DNA of 64,000 bases from Verrucomicrobiota bacterium (GCA_017309115.1 JAFLEF010000001.1:1-64000), one strand, 5' to 3'. Numbered from the stretch's first letter, positions 50,383 through 60,176 are shown. Made by a program: numbers and translations. Notes: generated by a model not told the origin, from the letters alone.

Positions 50383-52104
50383 ATGAAATCTCTGCCCGCC
50401 ATTTTCTTGTCGCTCGCAGTCGCCATTCCCGTCACGTGGTGGGCAGCGCGCCGCCTTCCTGGGAGAGGAGCGAACTCTGACTCCTCGGCGCAGGCCACCC
50501 ACAGCCAGCGTGCCCCGCTATATTACCAAAGCGCTATGCACCCGTGGATCAAATCCGAGAAGCCGGGACGTTGCACCATATGCGGCATGGAATTGACGCC
50601 AGTGTATGAAGGCGACGCCGGATTCGACGCGGCGGGCGGCGGCGATGTCGTTCCGCTGACGCAGACGATGATTCAAGTGGTGAAGGTGCAGACTGCCGAA
50701 GCGCAGACACGCCCGCTAAAGAAGACGCTCACGGTCGCGGGCATGGTGGACGACAACGCCACGCGCCATCGCGTGCTCTCCGCCTACATTCCCGGTCGCG
50801 TGCAGAAGCTCTACGTGAACTTCCTCGGCGCGGAGGTGAAGGAAGGCCAGCCACTCGCCGAGTTCTACAGCCCGACGCTGCTTCAGTCCGAGCGTGAGTA
50901 TCGCACGCTCACGGGTGATCTGCGCTCGGCGACGGCGCTCCGTCTGTTACAAATGGGGCTGACGGCCGCGCAAATTGAGACGTTGCCACAGAAGTCCGGC
51001 GACGCGCTAACCTCGCAGATTCTCTCACCCATCGGCGGAACAGTCGTCGGGCAGAGCGTGTATGAAGGGCAATACGTGCAGGAGGGCGAGAAGATGTTCG
51101 AGATCGCCGACTTCTCGACCATGTGGTTTCAGTTTCGCGCCTACGAACAAGACCTGCCGTGGATCAAACTTGGGTTGAAGGTGGACATCACCACGCCGTC
51201 GCATCCGGGCAAAACCTTTACGGGCAACATCACCTTCATTGATCCGAACTTCGACGAGGCCACGCGCTCGACCAAGGTGCGCGTGGAGTTGGAGAACCCC
51301 GTCGTGGAAGGACGCCGCTTGCTGCTGCACCGGCTTTACGCGGACGGACTCGTGCATCTCGAAGCGCCCGAAGTGATCACCGTGCCGCGCACCGCCGTCA
51401 TTGAAACCGGCCCGGAAGCCGTGGCTTACGTGGACCAGGGCGGCGGGGCTTACTCGCGCCGTGTGCTCAAGCTCGGTCGGCGAGGCGATGCGCTCATCGA
51501 AGTCGCGTCCGGCCTGAGCGCGGGAGACAAAGTGGTGGTGAACGGCAACCTGCTCATTGACGGGCAGGCGGAAATGAACCGCTCCTTCGCCGAACCGGCC
51601 TCCACGCCGCTGCCCACCAACGCACCCACAACTACGCTACCCGCAATCACGGACGGACAACGCCAAGCCGTGAAAGAATTTCTCGCCCTCGCCGATTCCG
51701 TCACGGCCGCGCTGGCGGCGGACAATCTGGACGAGTTCAACACCCAGGCGGCGAAGCTTCACGCGGCGCTGCCTAAATTGATGGACGGCTTTGTCGGCGC
51801 TGATGCCGCGTGGCATTCGCTGCTCCAAGGCATCGAGAAATCCAGCCATCTGGAGAAGGCCGGCGATTTGAAGGCCGCCAGAAAGTCATTCTACCCATTC
51901 AGCAACGCCGCGGTTGCGCTGGCCCAGACCCTGCGCCGCAGCGACAAGGAGTTCACTTCCTTGAAGGTCTTCCGCTGCCCCATGACCAAGGACGCCTTTC
52001 CCGGTGCGCCCAGCCGGGCGGAATGGGTGCAGTTGCAGCCGTCCGTCCGCAACCCCTACTTCGGCGCGGAGATGCTCGACTGCGGAGCGGAAGTGAAGCC
52101 TTGA
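50383..52104 (+). CDS. cusB: CusB-like periplasmic adaptor with HMBD
   Basis: 573 residues. A signal/anchor (AIFLSLAVAIPVTWWA) precedes an HMBD (MHPWIKSEKPGRCTICGMEL, about 47-67), then the adaptor lipoyl/barrel part (VEGRRLLLHRL, VVVNGNLLIDG). The C-terminal ~150 residues form a helical domain ending with CPMTKDAFP and AEMLDCGAE, uncommon in E. coli CusB and probably a further metal site. It links the RND pump to the channel. Confidence 0.9.
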   Translation: MKSLPAIFLSLAVAIPVTWWAARRLPGRGANSDSSAQATHSQRAPLYYQSAMHPWIKSEKPGRCTICGMELTPVYEGDAGFDAAGGGDVVPLTQTMIQVVKVQTAEAQTRPLKKTLTVAGMVDDNATRHRVLSAYIPGRVQKLYVNFLGAEVKEGQPLAEFYSPTLLQSEREYRTLTGDLRSATALRLLQMGLTAAQIETLPQKSGDALTSQILSPIGGTVVGQSVYEGQYVQEGEKMFEIADFSTMWFQFRAYEQDLPWIKLGLKVDITTPSHPGKTFTGNITFIDPNFDEATRSTKVRVELENPVVEGRRLLLHRLYADGLVHLEAPEVITVPRTAVIETGPEAVAYVDQGGGAYSRRVLKLGRRGDALIEVASGLSAGDKVVVNGNLLIDGQAEMNRSFAEPASTPLPTNAPTTTLPAITDGQRQAVKEFLALADSVTAALAADNLDEFNTQAAKLHAALPKLMDGFVGADAAWHSLLQGIEKSSHLEKAGDLKAARKSFYPFSNAAVALAQTLRRSDKEFTSLKVFRCPMTKDAFPGAPSRAEWVQLQPSVRNPYFGAEMLDCGAEVKP

Positions 52105-52117
52105 ACTAAGGAACGCC

Positions 52118-55100
52118 ATGATTCGACGCATCATCGAATGGAGTTTGCGCAACCGCTTCCTCGTCTTCTGCGGGGCGCTTCTCATCATCGCGCTCGGCGT
52201 GCGCGCGGTCTTCAAGACGCCCGTGGACGCCATCCCGGATCTCACGGAGAACCAGGTGCTCGTCTATGCGGACTGGATGGGCCGCAGCCCGCAGGAGGTC
52301 GAAGACCAAGTGACCTATCCGCTCTCGACCGGATTGCAGGGACTCGCGGGCGTGAAGGACGTGCGAGCCGTCTCCATGTTCGGCTTCTCGCTACTCACCA
52401 TTATTTTCGAGGACAACATTGACACCTACTTCGCGCGGACGCGCGTGCTCGAACGGCTCAACTACCTGCAAGGCGCGATGCCCGAAGGCGTGAAACCTCA
52501 ACTCGGCCCGGACGCCACAGGACTTGGCTGGGTCTATCAATACTACCTCGACGTGGACGCGACCAAAGCGCCCGACGGCGGCTACGACCTCGGCAAGCTC
52601 CGAACGGTGCAGGACTGGCACATCCGCTACCAACTCGCCAGCGTGCAGGGCGTGGCGGAAGTCGCGAGCATCGGCGGCTTCGTGAAGCAGTATCAAATCG
52701 AACTCTCCGCCACGAAGATGCGCGCCGCCAACGTGACGGTAGGCGAAATCATGTCCGCCGTGCAGAACGCGAACCTGAACGTCGGCGGCAAGACCATCGA
52801 GGAAAACGGCGCGGAGTTCGTGCTGCGCGGTATTGGCCTCATCGAGAGCACGGAGGATTTGGAACTCATCCCCATCAAGGCGATGGAGGGCACGCCCATT
52901 TACCTGAAGGATATCGCCACGGTGCAAATCGGCGGCGACTTCCGGCGCGGGGCGCTCGACATCGGCGGACACGAGGCGGTCGGCGGCACGGTCGTCATGC
53001 GGACGGGCGAGAACGCCAAAGCCGTCATCGAGCGAGTGAAGGAGAAGATTGCCCAAATCTCCAAGAGCCTGCCGCCGGGCATTTCCATCAAGCCGTTCTA
53101 TGACCGCAGCACGCTCATCGAGCGCACCATCGACACGCTCAAGCACGCACTGCTGGAGGAAATCATTCTCGTCACACTCGCGCACATCATCTTCCTCTGG
53201 CACTTCCGCAGCATCCTCATCGTCACACTGCCGTTGCCCATTTCGATTCTAATTTCCTTCCTGCTGATGAAGGAGTTTGGCATCACGAGCAACATCATGT
53301 CGCTGACCGGCATCGCGATTGCCATCGGCGTGCTGGTGGACGCGGCCATCGTGGTGACGGAGAACGTCCTGCGACACTGCGAAAGCGCGGAGGAAGAAAA
53401 GGGCGGACGGCTGACCCCTGCGGAGACTTGGCACGAGACGTTGACTGCCTGCCAGCAAGTGGGACGCCCCATCTTCTTCGCAATGGCCATTATCATCCTC
53501 GCCTTCGTCCCGGTCTTCGCGCTCACCGGACAGGAGGGCAAACTGTTTCACCCGCTCGCGTGGACGAAGACCTTCGCGATGGTCGGCTCAACCCTGCTGG
53601 CGGTGACACTTGTTCCAGTATTGTGCAGCCTGCTGGTGCGCGGGCCGTTCCACGGTGAAGACCGTAACCTCGTGATGCGCTTCCTGCTCAAGCTCTACGA
53701 CCCGGCGCTGAATTGGGCGCTGAACCATCGCAAGACGGTGATGAGCGCAGCGGCGTTGTTGCTGGCGGTGGCTCTACTGACGGCATTCGGCCTGCCGCTG
53801 GCGTGGACGAAAAACCTGCGCGACCGAGGTTGGCATCGCACCGCTGATTTGGCGCAAGGCTTCGGCAAGGAGTTCATGCCGCCGCTCAATGAAGGCGGGC
53901 TGCTCTACATGCCGGTGCTGCATCCCAAGACTGGCCTCAAAGAAATCCAGCGCGTGATGTCGTGGCAGGACACCGTGCTGGCCAGCGTGCCAGAAATCGA
54001 AACCGTCGCGGGCAAGCTGGGCCGCTTCGAGACGCCGACCGACCCTGCGCCGACCGAGATGTTGGAGACGACCATCACGCTCAAGCCGGAGTGGATTCCG
54101 ACCAACCGCACCGTGCTGGGCTTCATCAAAATTCCGCGTGTTGTCCGCAACCCGGAGTGGCGCGACGGCATGACGGTCGAGAAGTTGAAGGCCGAGTTGA
54201 CGGAGAAGATGAAGCACGTCCCCGGCTACGTGCCTGCGTTTCTCCAACCCATCGAGAACCGGATTCTCATGCTCTACACCGGCATCCGCGCGCAGGTCGG
54301 CGTGAAAATCTACGGCGACAACTTGAACGCGATTCAGGAGAAAGCTTACGAGGTTGAAAAAGTGGTGAAGCAAATCCCCGGCGCTGCGGGCGTGTCTCCG
54401 TCGCGCGTGCAGGGCAAGCCTTACCTGAATGTGAAGGTAGATAGGAAGGCGCTGGCCCGCTACAACCTCAACGCCCGCGACGTGCTCGATGCAGTGGAGG
54501 TCGGAGTCGGCGGCAAAAACGTCAGCGTGACCATTGAGGGCCGCGAGCGGTTTCCCATCCAAGTCCGTCTCGAACGCGGCGAGCGCGACGACATCGAGAA
54601 AATTGGCCGCATCCTCATCGCCTCACGCGGCCCGATGGGCGGCGGCGCGATGGCCTCGTCTGGCGGCGGTGGTGGAGGCATGGGCGGTGGCATGGCCGGA
54701 GCGGTTCGCCCCGCTGTCAACACCGCGAGCGCCAGCGGCGACAGCCAGCCGCTCACCTACATCCCGCTCGCGATGGTCGCCAAAATCACCCGTGAAATCG
54801 GCGCGAACGAAATTGCCAGCGAGAATGGACGCCTTCGCGCCTACGTGCAGTCGAACGTGCAAGACCGCGACCTCGGCGGCTTCGTCAACGAGGTCGAGCA
54901 GGCGCTCAAGAAACTCGATTGGGGCAATATGACCTACCAGATGACCGGCGAATACGAGAACCAGCGGCGCTTCGTGAAGACCATGCAACTCGTGTTCCCT
55001 GCCGTGCTGCTCATCATCTTTGTGATGCTCTACATGGTCTATCACAGCGCGCTTGAAGCCGCGCACGTTATGCTCGCCGTGCCGTTTGCGTTAAGCGGCG

Positions 55101-55564
55101 GCGTCTTCCTGCAAAAGCTGCTCGGCTACAATTTTAACGGCGCGGTGTGGGTCGGTTACATCGCGCTCTTCGGAACGGCAGTGCAGACCGGCGTGGTCAT
55201 GGTGGTCTATCTCGAAGAGATGGTGAAGAAACGCATGGCCGAACGCGGCAGCGCCTTCAACTATACCGACCTCGTGCAAGCCGTGAAGGACGGCGCACGC
55301 CTCCGTCTGCGCCCCAAAGTGATGACCGTCGCAACCATCGTCGCGAGCCTGCTGCCCATCATGTGGAGTCACCGGCAGGGCGCGGAAGTGATGAAACCCC
55401 TCGCCACGCCCGTCATTGGCGGGATGATTTCCAGCCTCATCCACATCCTCATCGTCACTCCCGTCATTTTCCTCTGGCTGCGGGCGCGCGAACTCCCGTC
55501 GAGTCCCGCAACAGCGGCCGCCTCCACGGAAGCAACCAACAAACTCAACACCACAGAACAATGA
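52118..55564 (+). CDS. cusA: CusA-like heavy-metal RND pump
   Basis: 1148 residues, the normal length with 12 membrane helices. HME-RND signatures: GRSPQEVEDQVTYPLST, GLPLAWTKNLRDRG, and in the central helices VLVDAAIVVTENVLRH. The LGRFETPTDPAPTEMLETTI block is close to the Cu/Ag branch (CusA) rather than CzcA. A Gly/Met-rich loop at ~840-865 (RGPMGGGAMASSGGGG, then MGGGMAGAV) is an unusual insertion in the second periplasmic part. It takes metal from the periplasm or cytoplasm and expels it through the channel. Confidence 0.92.
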   Translation: MIRRIIEWSLRNRFLVFCGALLIIALGVRAVFKTPVDAIPDLTENQVLVYADWMGRSPQEVEDQVTYPLSTGLQGLAGVKDVRAVSMFGFSLLTIIFEDNIDTYFARTRVLERLNYLQGAMPEGVKPQLGPDATGLGWVYQYYLDVDATKAPDGGYDLGKLRTVQDWHIRYQLASVQGVAEVASIGGFVKQYQIELSATKMRAANVTVGEIMSAVQNANLNVGGKTIEENGAEFVLRGIGLIESTEDLELIPIKAMEGTPIYLKDIATVQIGGDFRRGALDIGGHEAVGGTVVMRTGENAKAVIERVKEKIAQISKSLPPGISIKPFYDRSTLIERTIDTLKHALLEEIILVTLAHIIFLWHFRSILIVTLPLPISILISFLLMKEFGITSNIMSLTGIAIAIGVLVDAAIVVTENVLRHCESAEEEKGGRLTPAETWHETLTACQQVGRPIFFAMAIIILAFVPVFALTGQEGKLFHPLAWTKTFAMVGSTLLAVTLVPVLCSLLVRGPFHGEDRNLVMRFLLKLYDPALNWALNHRKTVMSAAALLLAVALLTAFGLPLAWTKNLRDRGWHRTADLAQGFGKEFMPPLNEGGLLYMPVLHPKTGLKEIQRVMSWQDTVLASVPEIETVAGKLGRFETPTDPAPTEMLETTITLKPEWIPTNRTVLGFIKIPRVVRNPEWRDGMTVEKLKAELTEKMKHVPGYVPAFLQPIENRILMLYTGIRAQVGVKIYGDNLNAIQEKAYEVEKVVKQIPGAAGVSPSRVQGKPYLNVKVDRKALARYNLNARDVLDAVEVGVGGKNVSVTIEGRERFPIQVRLERGERDDIEKIGRILIASRGPMGGGAMASSGGGGGGMGGGMAGAVRPAVNTASASGDSQPLTYIPLAMVAKITREIGANEIASENGRLRAYVQSNVQDRDLGGFVNEVEQALKKLDWGNMTYQMTGEYENQRRFVKTMQLVFPAVLLIIFVMLYMVYHSALEAAHVMLAVPFALSGGVFLQKLLGYNFNGAVWVGYIALFGTAVQTGVVMVVYLEEMVKKRMAERGSAFNYTDLVQAVKDGARLRLRPKVMTVATIVASLLPIMWSHRQGAEVMKPLATPVIGGMISSLIHILIVTPVIFLWLRARELPSSPATAAASTEATNKLNTTEQ

Positions 55565-55869
55565 ATGACACCAAGTCCCCCGTCACCGTAGCCGCGCTCG
55601 CTTTTGCCGGCGCGCTCATTGTCACTGCCGCCTTCGGCATCGTCGGCTGCTCCAGCAGCGGACACGACCATTCCAGCCATTCGCACGGCAGCGCCGCCGC
55701 GAAGCCGTATCCACTGACAAAGTGCATCGTTTCAGACGACGCCTTCGATCACGGCAAGCCCGTCCTCTTCGTCTATGACGGACAAGAAATCAAACTCTGC
55801 TGCCAGGACTGCCGGAAAGATTTCGACAAAGACCCGGCCAAGTATCTCTCGAAGTTGAACTCCAAGTAA
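55561..55869 (+). CDS. YHS/TRASH-like lipoprotein
   Basis: 102 residues, starting at the ATG that overlaps the cusA stop (ATGA). A lipobox (FGIVGC) precedes a His/Ser tract (SSGHDHSSHSHGS) and then YPLTKCIVSDDAFDHG and IKLCCQDCRKDFDKDP, nearly identical to the left-arm lipoprotein. It is probably a periplasmic copper buffer feeding the pump. Confidence 0.8.
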   Translation: MNDTKSPVTVAALAFAGALIVTAAFGIVGCSSSGHDHSSHSHGSAAAKPYPLTKCIVSDDAFDHGKPVLFVYDGQEIKLCCQDCRKDFDKDPAKYLSKLNSK

Positions 55870-55876
55870 TCCCTGT

Positions 55877-57043
55877 ATGCCAACCAACCACCCAACCTTG
55901 TTTGCCTGCCTGCGCCAACTGGCCCTTTTCGTCGTGCTCACTGTTGCCGTTGCACAGGCGAGCGCAGCAGTGAGTTTCGAGCGATTGCCGGAGTCAGGGC
56001 TTCAACCCCAGGCCGTCGCCACGCCGGATGGCACGGTCCACCTCATCTATCTCACTGGCGAAGCGAAGGCGTCGGACATCATCTACCGGCGACGCGCGAC
56101 CGAAGGCGGCTGGTCTGAGCCGCTGAAGGTGAACAGCCAGGCGGGCAGCGCCGTGGCCATCGGGACGATTCGCGGGCCGCAGTTGGCGCTCGGACGCAAC
56201 GGGCGAGCGAACGTCGTTTGGAACGGTTCGCAATCGGCCGAACCCAAGGCTGTCAACGGAGGCGCTCCCTTGCTCTACGCCCGTCTTGATGATGATGGCC
56301 GAAGTTTCTCCGCGCAACGCGACCTGATTGGTCGCACGCACGAACTCGACGGAGGCGGCTCGGTCGCAACCGATGCCGAGGGCCGCGTGTTCGTGGTCTG
56401 GCACGCTTCGCCCGCCGGACAACGCGGCGAAACGAACCGCGCGGTCTTCCTCGCGGTGTCCACCGACGACGGAAAGACCTTCGCGTCAGAACGGTCTATC
56501 AACCCGGCCGGCAGTGGCGCGTGCGGATGCTGCGGTTTGACGGCTTTAGCCAGGCCAAGCGGCGATGTCTCTGTCTTGTTTCGCACCGCCCGCACCATGA
56601 TGCAGCGGGACATGGCGCTCCTCGTTTCCACTGACCACGGGAAAAGCTTCAAAGAATCATTCGCGGACCCGTGGTCGGTCGGCATGTGCCCCATGAGCAG
56701 CGCCACGGTGTCCGCGGCTGGGACGACCACTTTGGCCGCGTGGGAAACATCGGGGCGTGTCCACATGGGCAGGTTCTCTAATGCCGATGGGAGTCCCGAC
56801 GTGCGCGCGGTTGGGCCACTGAAGGGAGCGAAGCACCCGCGCCTTGCGATCAATGGACGCGGTGAAACCCTGATGGTCTGGACCGAGGGCACGGGCTGGC
56901 AAAGCGGCGGCTCGCTCGCGTGGCAGGTCTTCGACGCGCAAGGCGAGCCGACAGGCGAGAAGGGAAAGCGCGATGGTGTGGCCGCATGGAGTTACGCGAC
57001 CACCTACGCGCGACCTGACGGAGATTTCGTCATTCTCCACTGA
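55877..57043 (+). CDS. Exported BNR-repeat (sialidase-fold) protein
   Basis: 388 residues with a signal peptide (VVLTVAVAQASA). Repeats of the Asp-box type occur (SFERLPESGLQPQ, STDDGKTFASERS, STDHGKSFKES), so it is a beta-propeller. It carries a CGCC cluster (GSGACGCCGL) and GMCPMSS. The sialidase catalytic Arg triad is not evident, so enzyme activity is doubtful. It lies 7 bases after the lipoprotein and is likely co-expressed with the pump. Its left-arm copy is a relic. Confidence 0.7.
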   Translation: MPTNHPTLFACLRQLALFVVLTVAVAQASAAVSFERLPESGLQPQAVATPDGTVHLIYLTGEAKASDIIYRRRATEGGWSEPLKVNSQAGSAVAIGTIRGPQLALGRNGRANVVWNGSQSAEPKAVNGGAPLLYARLDDDGRSFSAQRDLIGRTHELDGGGSVATDAEGRVFVVWHASPAGQRGETNRAVFLAVSTDDGKTFASERSINPAGSGACGCCGLTALARPSGDVSVLFRTARTMMQRDMALLVSTDHGKSFKESFADPWSVGMCPMSSATVSAAGTTTLAAWETSGRVHMGRFSNADGSPDVRAVGPLKGAKHPRLAINGRGETLMVWTEGTGWQSGGSLAWQVFDAQGEPTGEKGKRDGVAAWSYATTYARPDGDFVILH

Positions 57044-57104
57044 GCGAAAACAATTTCTCCGCCGGTTGGCGGTGAAGCACCACTAAAGCAAAAACATAAA
57101 CAGT

Positions 57105-57581
57105 ATGAAGTTCACGAAACACATCCTCACTGCGGTTCTGCTCACCGTCCTGGCTGCCGGAGTCCTGAGCGCCCGCGCCGGCGACAAACACCAGCACGCC
57201 GACATGAAGGCAGGCGCAAAGCCCTATCCGTCATCCAAGTGCCTCATATCCGGTGAGGCTTTGGGATCGATGGGCAAGCCGCTCATCCTGGTGGCCGAGG
57301 GACAGGAGGTCAAGTTCTGCTGCAAAAACTGCCTGAAAGACTACGAGAAAGACAAAGTGGGCTACCTGAAGAAGCTTGCCGAAGCGGAAGCCAAGGCGAA
57401 GCCGTATCCACTGAAAACGTGCCTTGTGACCGGCGAGGGCTTCGATCACGGCAAGCCATACGTCTTCGCCTACGAAGACCAGCAAATTCAACTCTGCTGT
57501 AAGGACTGCCTGAAGGACTTCACAAAAGATCCAGCAATGCAGATTAAGAAGCTCTCGAACAAAGCGCCAACAACCAAGTAA
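57105..57581 (+). CDS. Exported protein with two YHS/TRASH-like domains
   Basis: 158 residues. The signal peptide (VLLTVLAAGVLSARA) is followed by two tandem copies: PYPSSKCLISGEAL with VKFCCKNCLKDYEKD, and PYPLKTCLVTGEGF with IQLCCKDCLKDFTKD. The two probably arose by internal duplication. Each can bind a metal via Cys and CCxxC. Confidence 0.78.
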   Translation: MKFTKHILTAVLLTVLAAGVLSARAGDKHQHADMKAGAKPYPSSKCLISGEALGSMGKPLILVAEGQEVKFCCKNCLKDYEKDKVGYLKKLAEAEAKAKPYPLKTCLVTGEGFDHGKPYVFAYEDQQIQLCCKDCLKDFTKDPAMQIKKLSNKAPTTK

Positions 57582-57673
57582 CCAGATAGTGCAAAGGTGC
57601 AATGCCTCTCCTTCTAGCTTTTCTTCGCGATTGCAGGAGCGGGGTAGATAAAACAATCAAATCCTGAAATACC

Positions 57674-59350
57674 ATGAAATCCTCTCGTCGCGAATTTATT
57701 CGACAATCGACATCCGCAGCGGTCCTGGCAGGCACCGGCCTTCTCTCTGAGCGAAGAATCCTGGCCAACCATCTCATTCCCGCCGCCGGTTATCCGCTGA
57801 CCTTCCCCCCCATCTTTCAGGGTGGCAGCCTTGAAGCGAAGTCGGCCTTGAAGGAGATTTGGCCCGGATTTCCAGCATCCGTGCTTGCCCTCAACGGGAC
57901 CGTTCCTGGTCCAACCATCCGGCTCAAGCGCGGCGAACGTTTCAAGGCGCGAGTTCAGAATAGTCTGAACGAGCCTCTCGTGTTGCATTGGCATGGCATC
58001 CTTGGCCCGGCGCGGATGGACGGCAATCCACGGGACGCGGTTGCCGCCGGCATGAGCTATGAGTTGGACTTCGCAATCGACCAACGGGCGGGAACCTACT
58101 GGTATCACGCACACACGGATCGTCTGACCGCCAAGCAGGTGTATTCCGGTCTCGCGGGGTTCTTCATAGTGGATGATCCAATGGAAGACTCTCTTGGGCT
58201 GCCACGAGGCGAGTTCGATGTTCCATTGCTGCTGCAGGATCGACGGAGCAATGCCGCCCATACGCTCGACTATTCTCCCGGAATGGATGACATGATTCTC
58301 GGGTTCTTGGGCGACACCACGACGGTTAACGGTGTGCCCAGCGCGAGCCTCTCCGTTCAACGCGCGCTCTACCGTTTCCGATTGTTGAACGGATCTAACG
58401 CTCGCGTCTTCCGCATCGGCCTCGGAGAGGGTGCCAAGTTCAAACTGATTGCCAACGACGCGGGGCTTCTCCCGGCACCCATCGAAGTCACCTCTCTTTT
58501 CCTGGCTCCCGGCAATCGCGCCGACATTCTCGTAAACTTCACGGATTTTGCCCACGGATCGACCGTGGAACTGAAGAGCCTGGCATTCTCGGGTGACATG
58601 ACGATGGGCAGCACACAGGGGGAGACGAGAACCATTATGAAATTCGTCGGGCAGCATGTGGGCTCAGTCGGCCCCGCACCGACGGCTCTGTTGCCCTTTA
58701 CTCCACACGATCCGTTCGAGGCCAAGCGAACACGGCAGTTTATGATCACGATGCCCGACGGCGGGCACGGCGGGCACATGGCCGGGATGACCGCTGACCT
58801 GATCAATGGGCTGCTTTACCAGATGGACCGAACTGACTTCACCGTGCCGTTCGGCGATCTGGAAATCTGGGAGTTCCATAACATGGCGGAGCACATGCAC
58901 CCCATGCATCCTCATGGAGTCTTGTTTCAAGTTCTCTCACGCAGTTCGGCACCAACACTTCCCCCGGAGGACTCGGGCTGGAAGGACACAGTTCTCGTGC
59001 GGCCTGGTGAAATTGTCCGAACGCTGGTCAAGTTCGACGCTCACGAGGGGCCGTTCGTGTTGCACTGTCACAACCTCGAACATGAGGATGCTGGGATGAT
59101 GCTGAACTTTGACGTGACCGCAGCTCCCACGGTGGAGGGACCGCGTCTTTCCGTACGTCGCCAAGTGTCGGAATTCATCGTAACAGCACCGCATGACGCG
59201 ACTGCGTATCGTTTGGAGGCTACCGAGCACTTGGGGCACGATGCTCTTTGGGTGCCTGTAACGGTGACCCCAACTCACGAAATCGAAGGTTTGGCGTTTC
59301 GATTTCCGCTTGACGGCTCGGCGCAGTTCTTCCGACTTGCGAAGATATGA
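57674..59350 (+). CDS. Multicopper oxidase (right arm)
   Basis: 558 residues with a twin-arginine signal (SRREFIRQST). Copper ligands: LHWHGIL, YWYHAHTD, HPMHPHGVL and HCHNLEHEDAGMM. It lacks the Met/Gly loop of the left-arm enzyme and is not its close copy. A His/Met patch (GHGGHMAGMT) could bind extra copper. It is the last gene before a terminator; a convergent sigma gene follows. Confidence 0.88.
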   Translation: MKSSRREFIRQSTSAAVLAGTGLLSERRILANHLIPAAGYPLTFPPIFQGGSLEAKSALKEIWPGFPASVLALNGTVPGPTIRLKRGERFKARVQNSLNEPLVLHWHGILGPARMDGNPRDAVAAGMSYELDFAIDQRAGTYWYHAHTDRLTAKQVYSGLAGFFIVDDPMEDSLGLPRGEFDVPLLLQDRRSNAAHTLDYSPGMDDMILGFLGDTTTVNGVPSASLSVQRALYRFRLLNGSNARVFRIGLGEGAKFKLIANDAGLLPAPIEVTSLFLAPGNRADILVNFTDFAHGSTVELKSLAFSGDMTMGSTQGETRTIMKFVGQHVGSVGPAPTALLPFTPHDPFEAKRTRQFMITMPDGGHGGHMAGMTADLINGLLYQMDRTDFTVPFGDLEIWEFHNMAEHMHPMHPHGVLFQVLSRSSAPTLPPEDSGWKDTVLVRPGEIVRTLVKFDAHEGPFVLHCHNLEHEDAGMMLNFDVTAAPTVEGPRLSVRRQVSEFIVTAPHDATAYRLEATEHLGHDALWVPVTVTPTHEIEGLAFRFPLDGSAQFFRLAKI

Positions 59351-59380
59351 GTCCCTTATTGCTCCGAAGGGACTTTGTTT
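59350..59380 (+). terminator. Rho-independent-type terminator after the multicopper oxidase
   Basis: Eight-base stem AGTCCCTT / AAGGGACT with a 9-base loop, then TTGTTT. The stem begins at the last base of the stop codon. It can serve the plus strand; the sigma gene ends on the opposite strand ~75 bases later. Confidence 0.6.
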
Positions 59381-59454
59381 CCAGCACGAGCACGTCGCAA
59401 TCCCTTGCACGTCCGGCGGATGCCCCCACATACAGCGGAGCTATACCCACCCCG

Positions 59455-60021
59455 CTACTCCTTGGCGGCCCGTCGGCGTGCCTCTGCGGGTTGTTCGTCG
59501 CCGCACGAACAGTCCAGGCAACCATGTTTGCTGCACACACGACACGTCGCCTTAAGCTTCTCGCGCAGCCTCTGGCGGGCACGATGCAACCGGACGTTGA
59601 GGTTGTTCAGGGTTGTGCCCAGCGCCAGCGCCGCCTCTTTCGGCGCGACGCCTTCAAGGTCCACGCGTTGCAGCACGTCGCGGTATTGCTCCGGCAGTCC
59701 GGGCAAAAGGCGTTTTACGCACTGGCAAAGCACGCGCTCGGCAGCGGCATCGGGCTGTTCGGGAAGCTCGGATTGCAGACGTTCGAGCGCGCGGTTGCCG
59801 ACATTACGCCGCCGGTAGAGGTCGATGATGGAATGACGCAGGATACGATAGAACCATGTCACCGCGCCTTCACCGTCAAGGGGCGTTTCGGCGGACTTGA
59901 GCGCCTTGAGCAGGCTGTCCTGCACCAGGTCGGCCGCGAGTTCCGGGTCGCCCACGCGCTTGCGCGTGAACGCGACGAAGGCGTTCAAGTTCTCAATGAG
60001 CGCGTCTTCGGCTTTTGCCAT
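59455..60021 (-). CDS. CorE-like ECF sigma factor with cysteine-rich tail
   Basis: 188 residues. Region 2 is VTWFYRILRHSIIDLYRR and region 4 is LPGLPEQYRDVLQRVDL, NNLNVRLHRARQRL. The tail CRVCSKHGCLDCSCGD has five or more Cys and one His, like the copper-sensing tail of Myxococcus CorE (ECF44). There, copper redox state switches DNA binding with no anti-sigma. It is divergent from copA across ~155 bases, so it probably controls copA and the oxidases. Confidence 0.82.
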   Translation of the reverse strand: MAKAEDALIENLNAFVAFTRKRVGDPELAADLVQDSLLKALKSAETPLDGEGAVTWFYRILRHSIIDLYRRRNVGNRALERLQSELPEQPDAAAERVLCQCVKRLLPGLPEQYRDVLQRVDLEGVAPKEAALALGTTLNNLNVRLHRARQRLREKLKATCRVCSKHGCLDCSCGDEQPAEARRRAAKE

Positions 60022-60176
60022 GCGCGAAAGGTAATGGTTTCGAGACAGCGGGGCAATCGTCGCCGTCCAGTGGCAAACCCTTGCTACAAATTTGAGTGTA
60101 AGAGAATTCCGGGTTCCGCGTTAGCGAGGGCGAAGAAAGTGGAAGACCGCTTCGACAGCGAACAGCGAATATCCTT

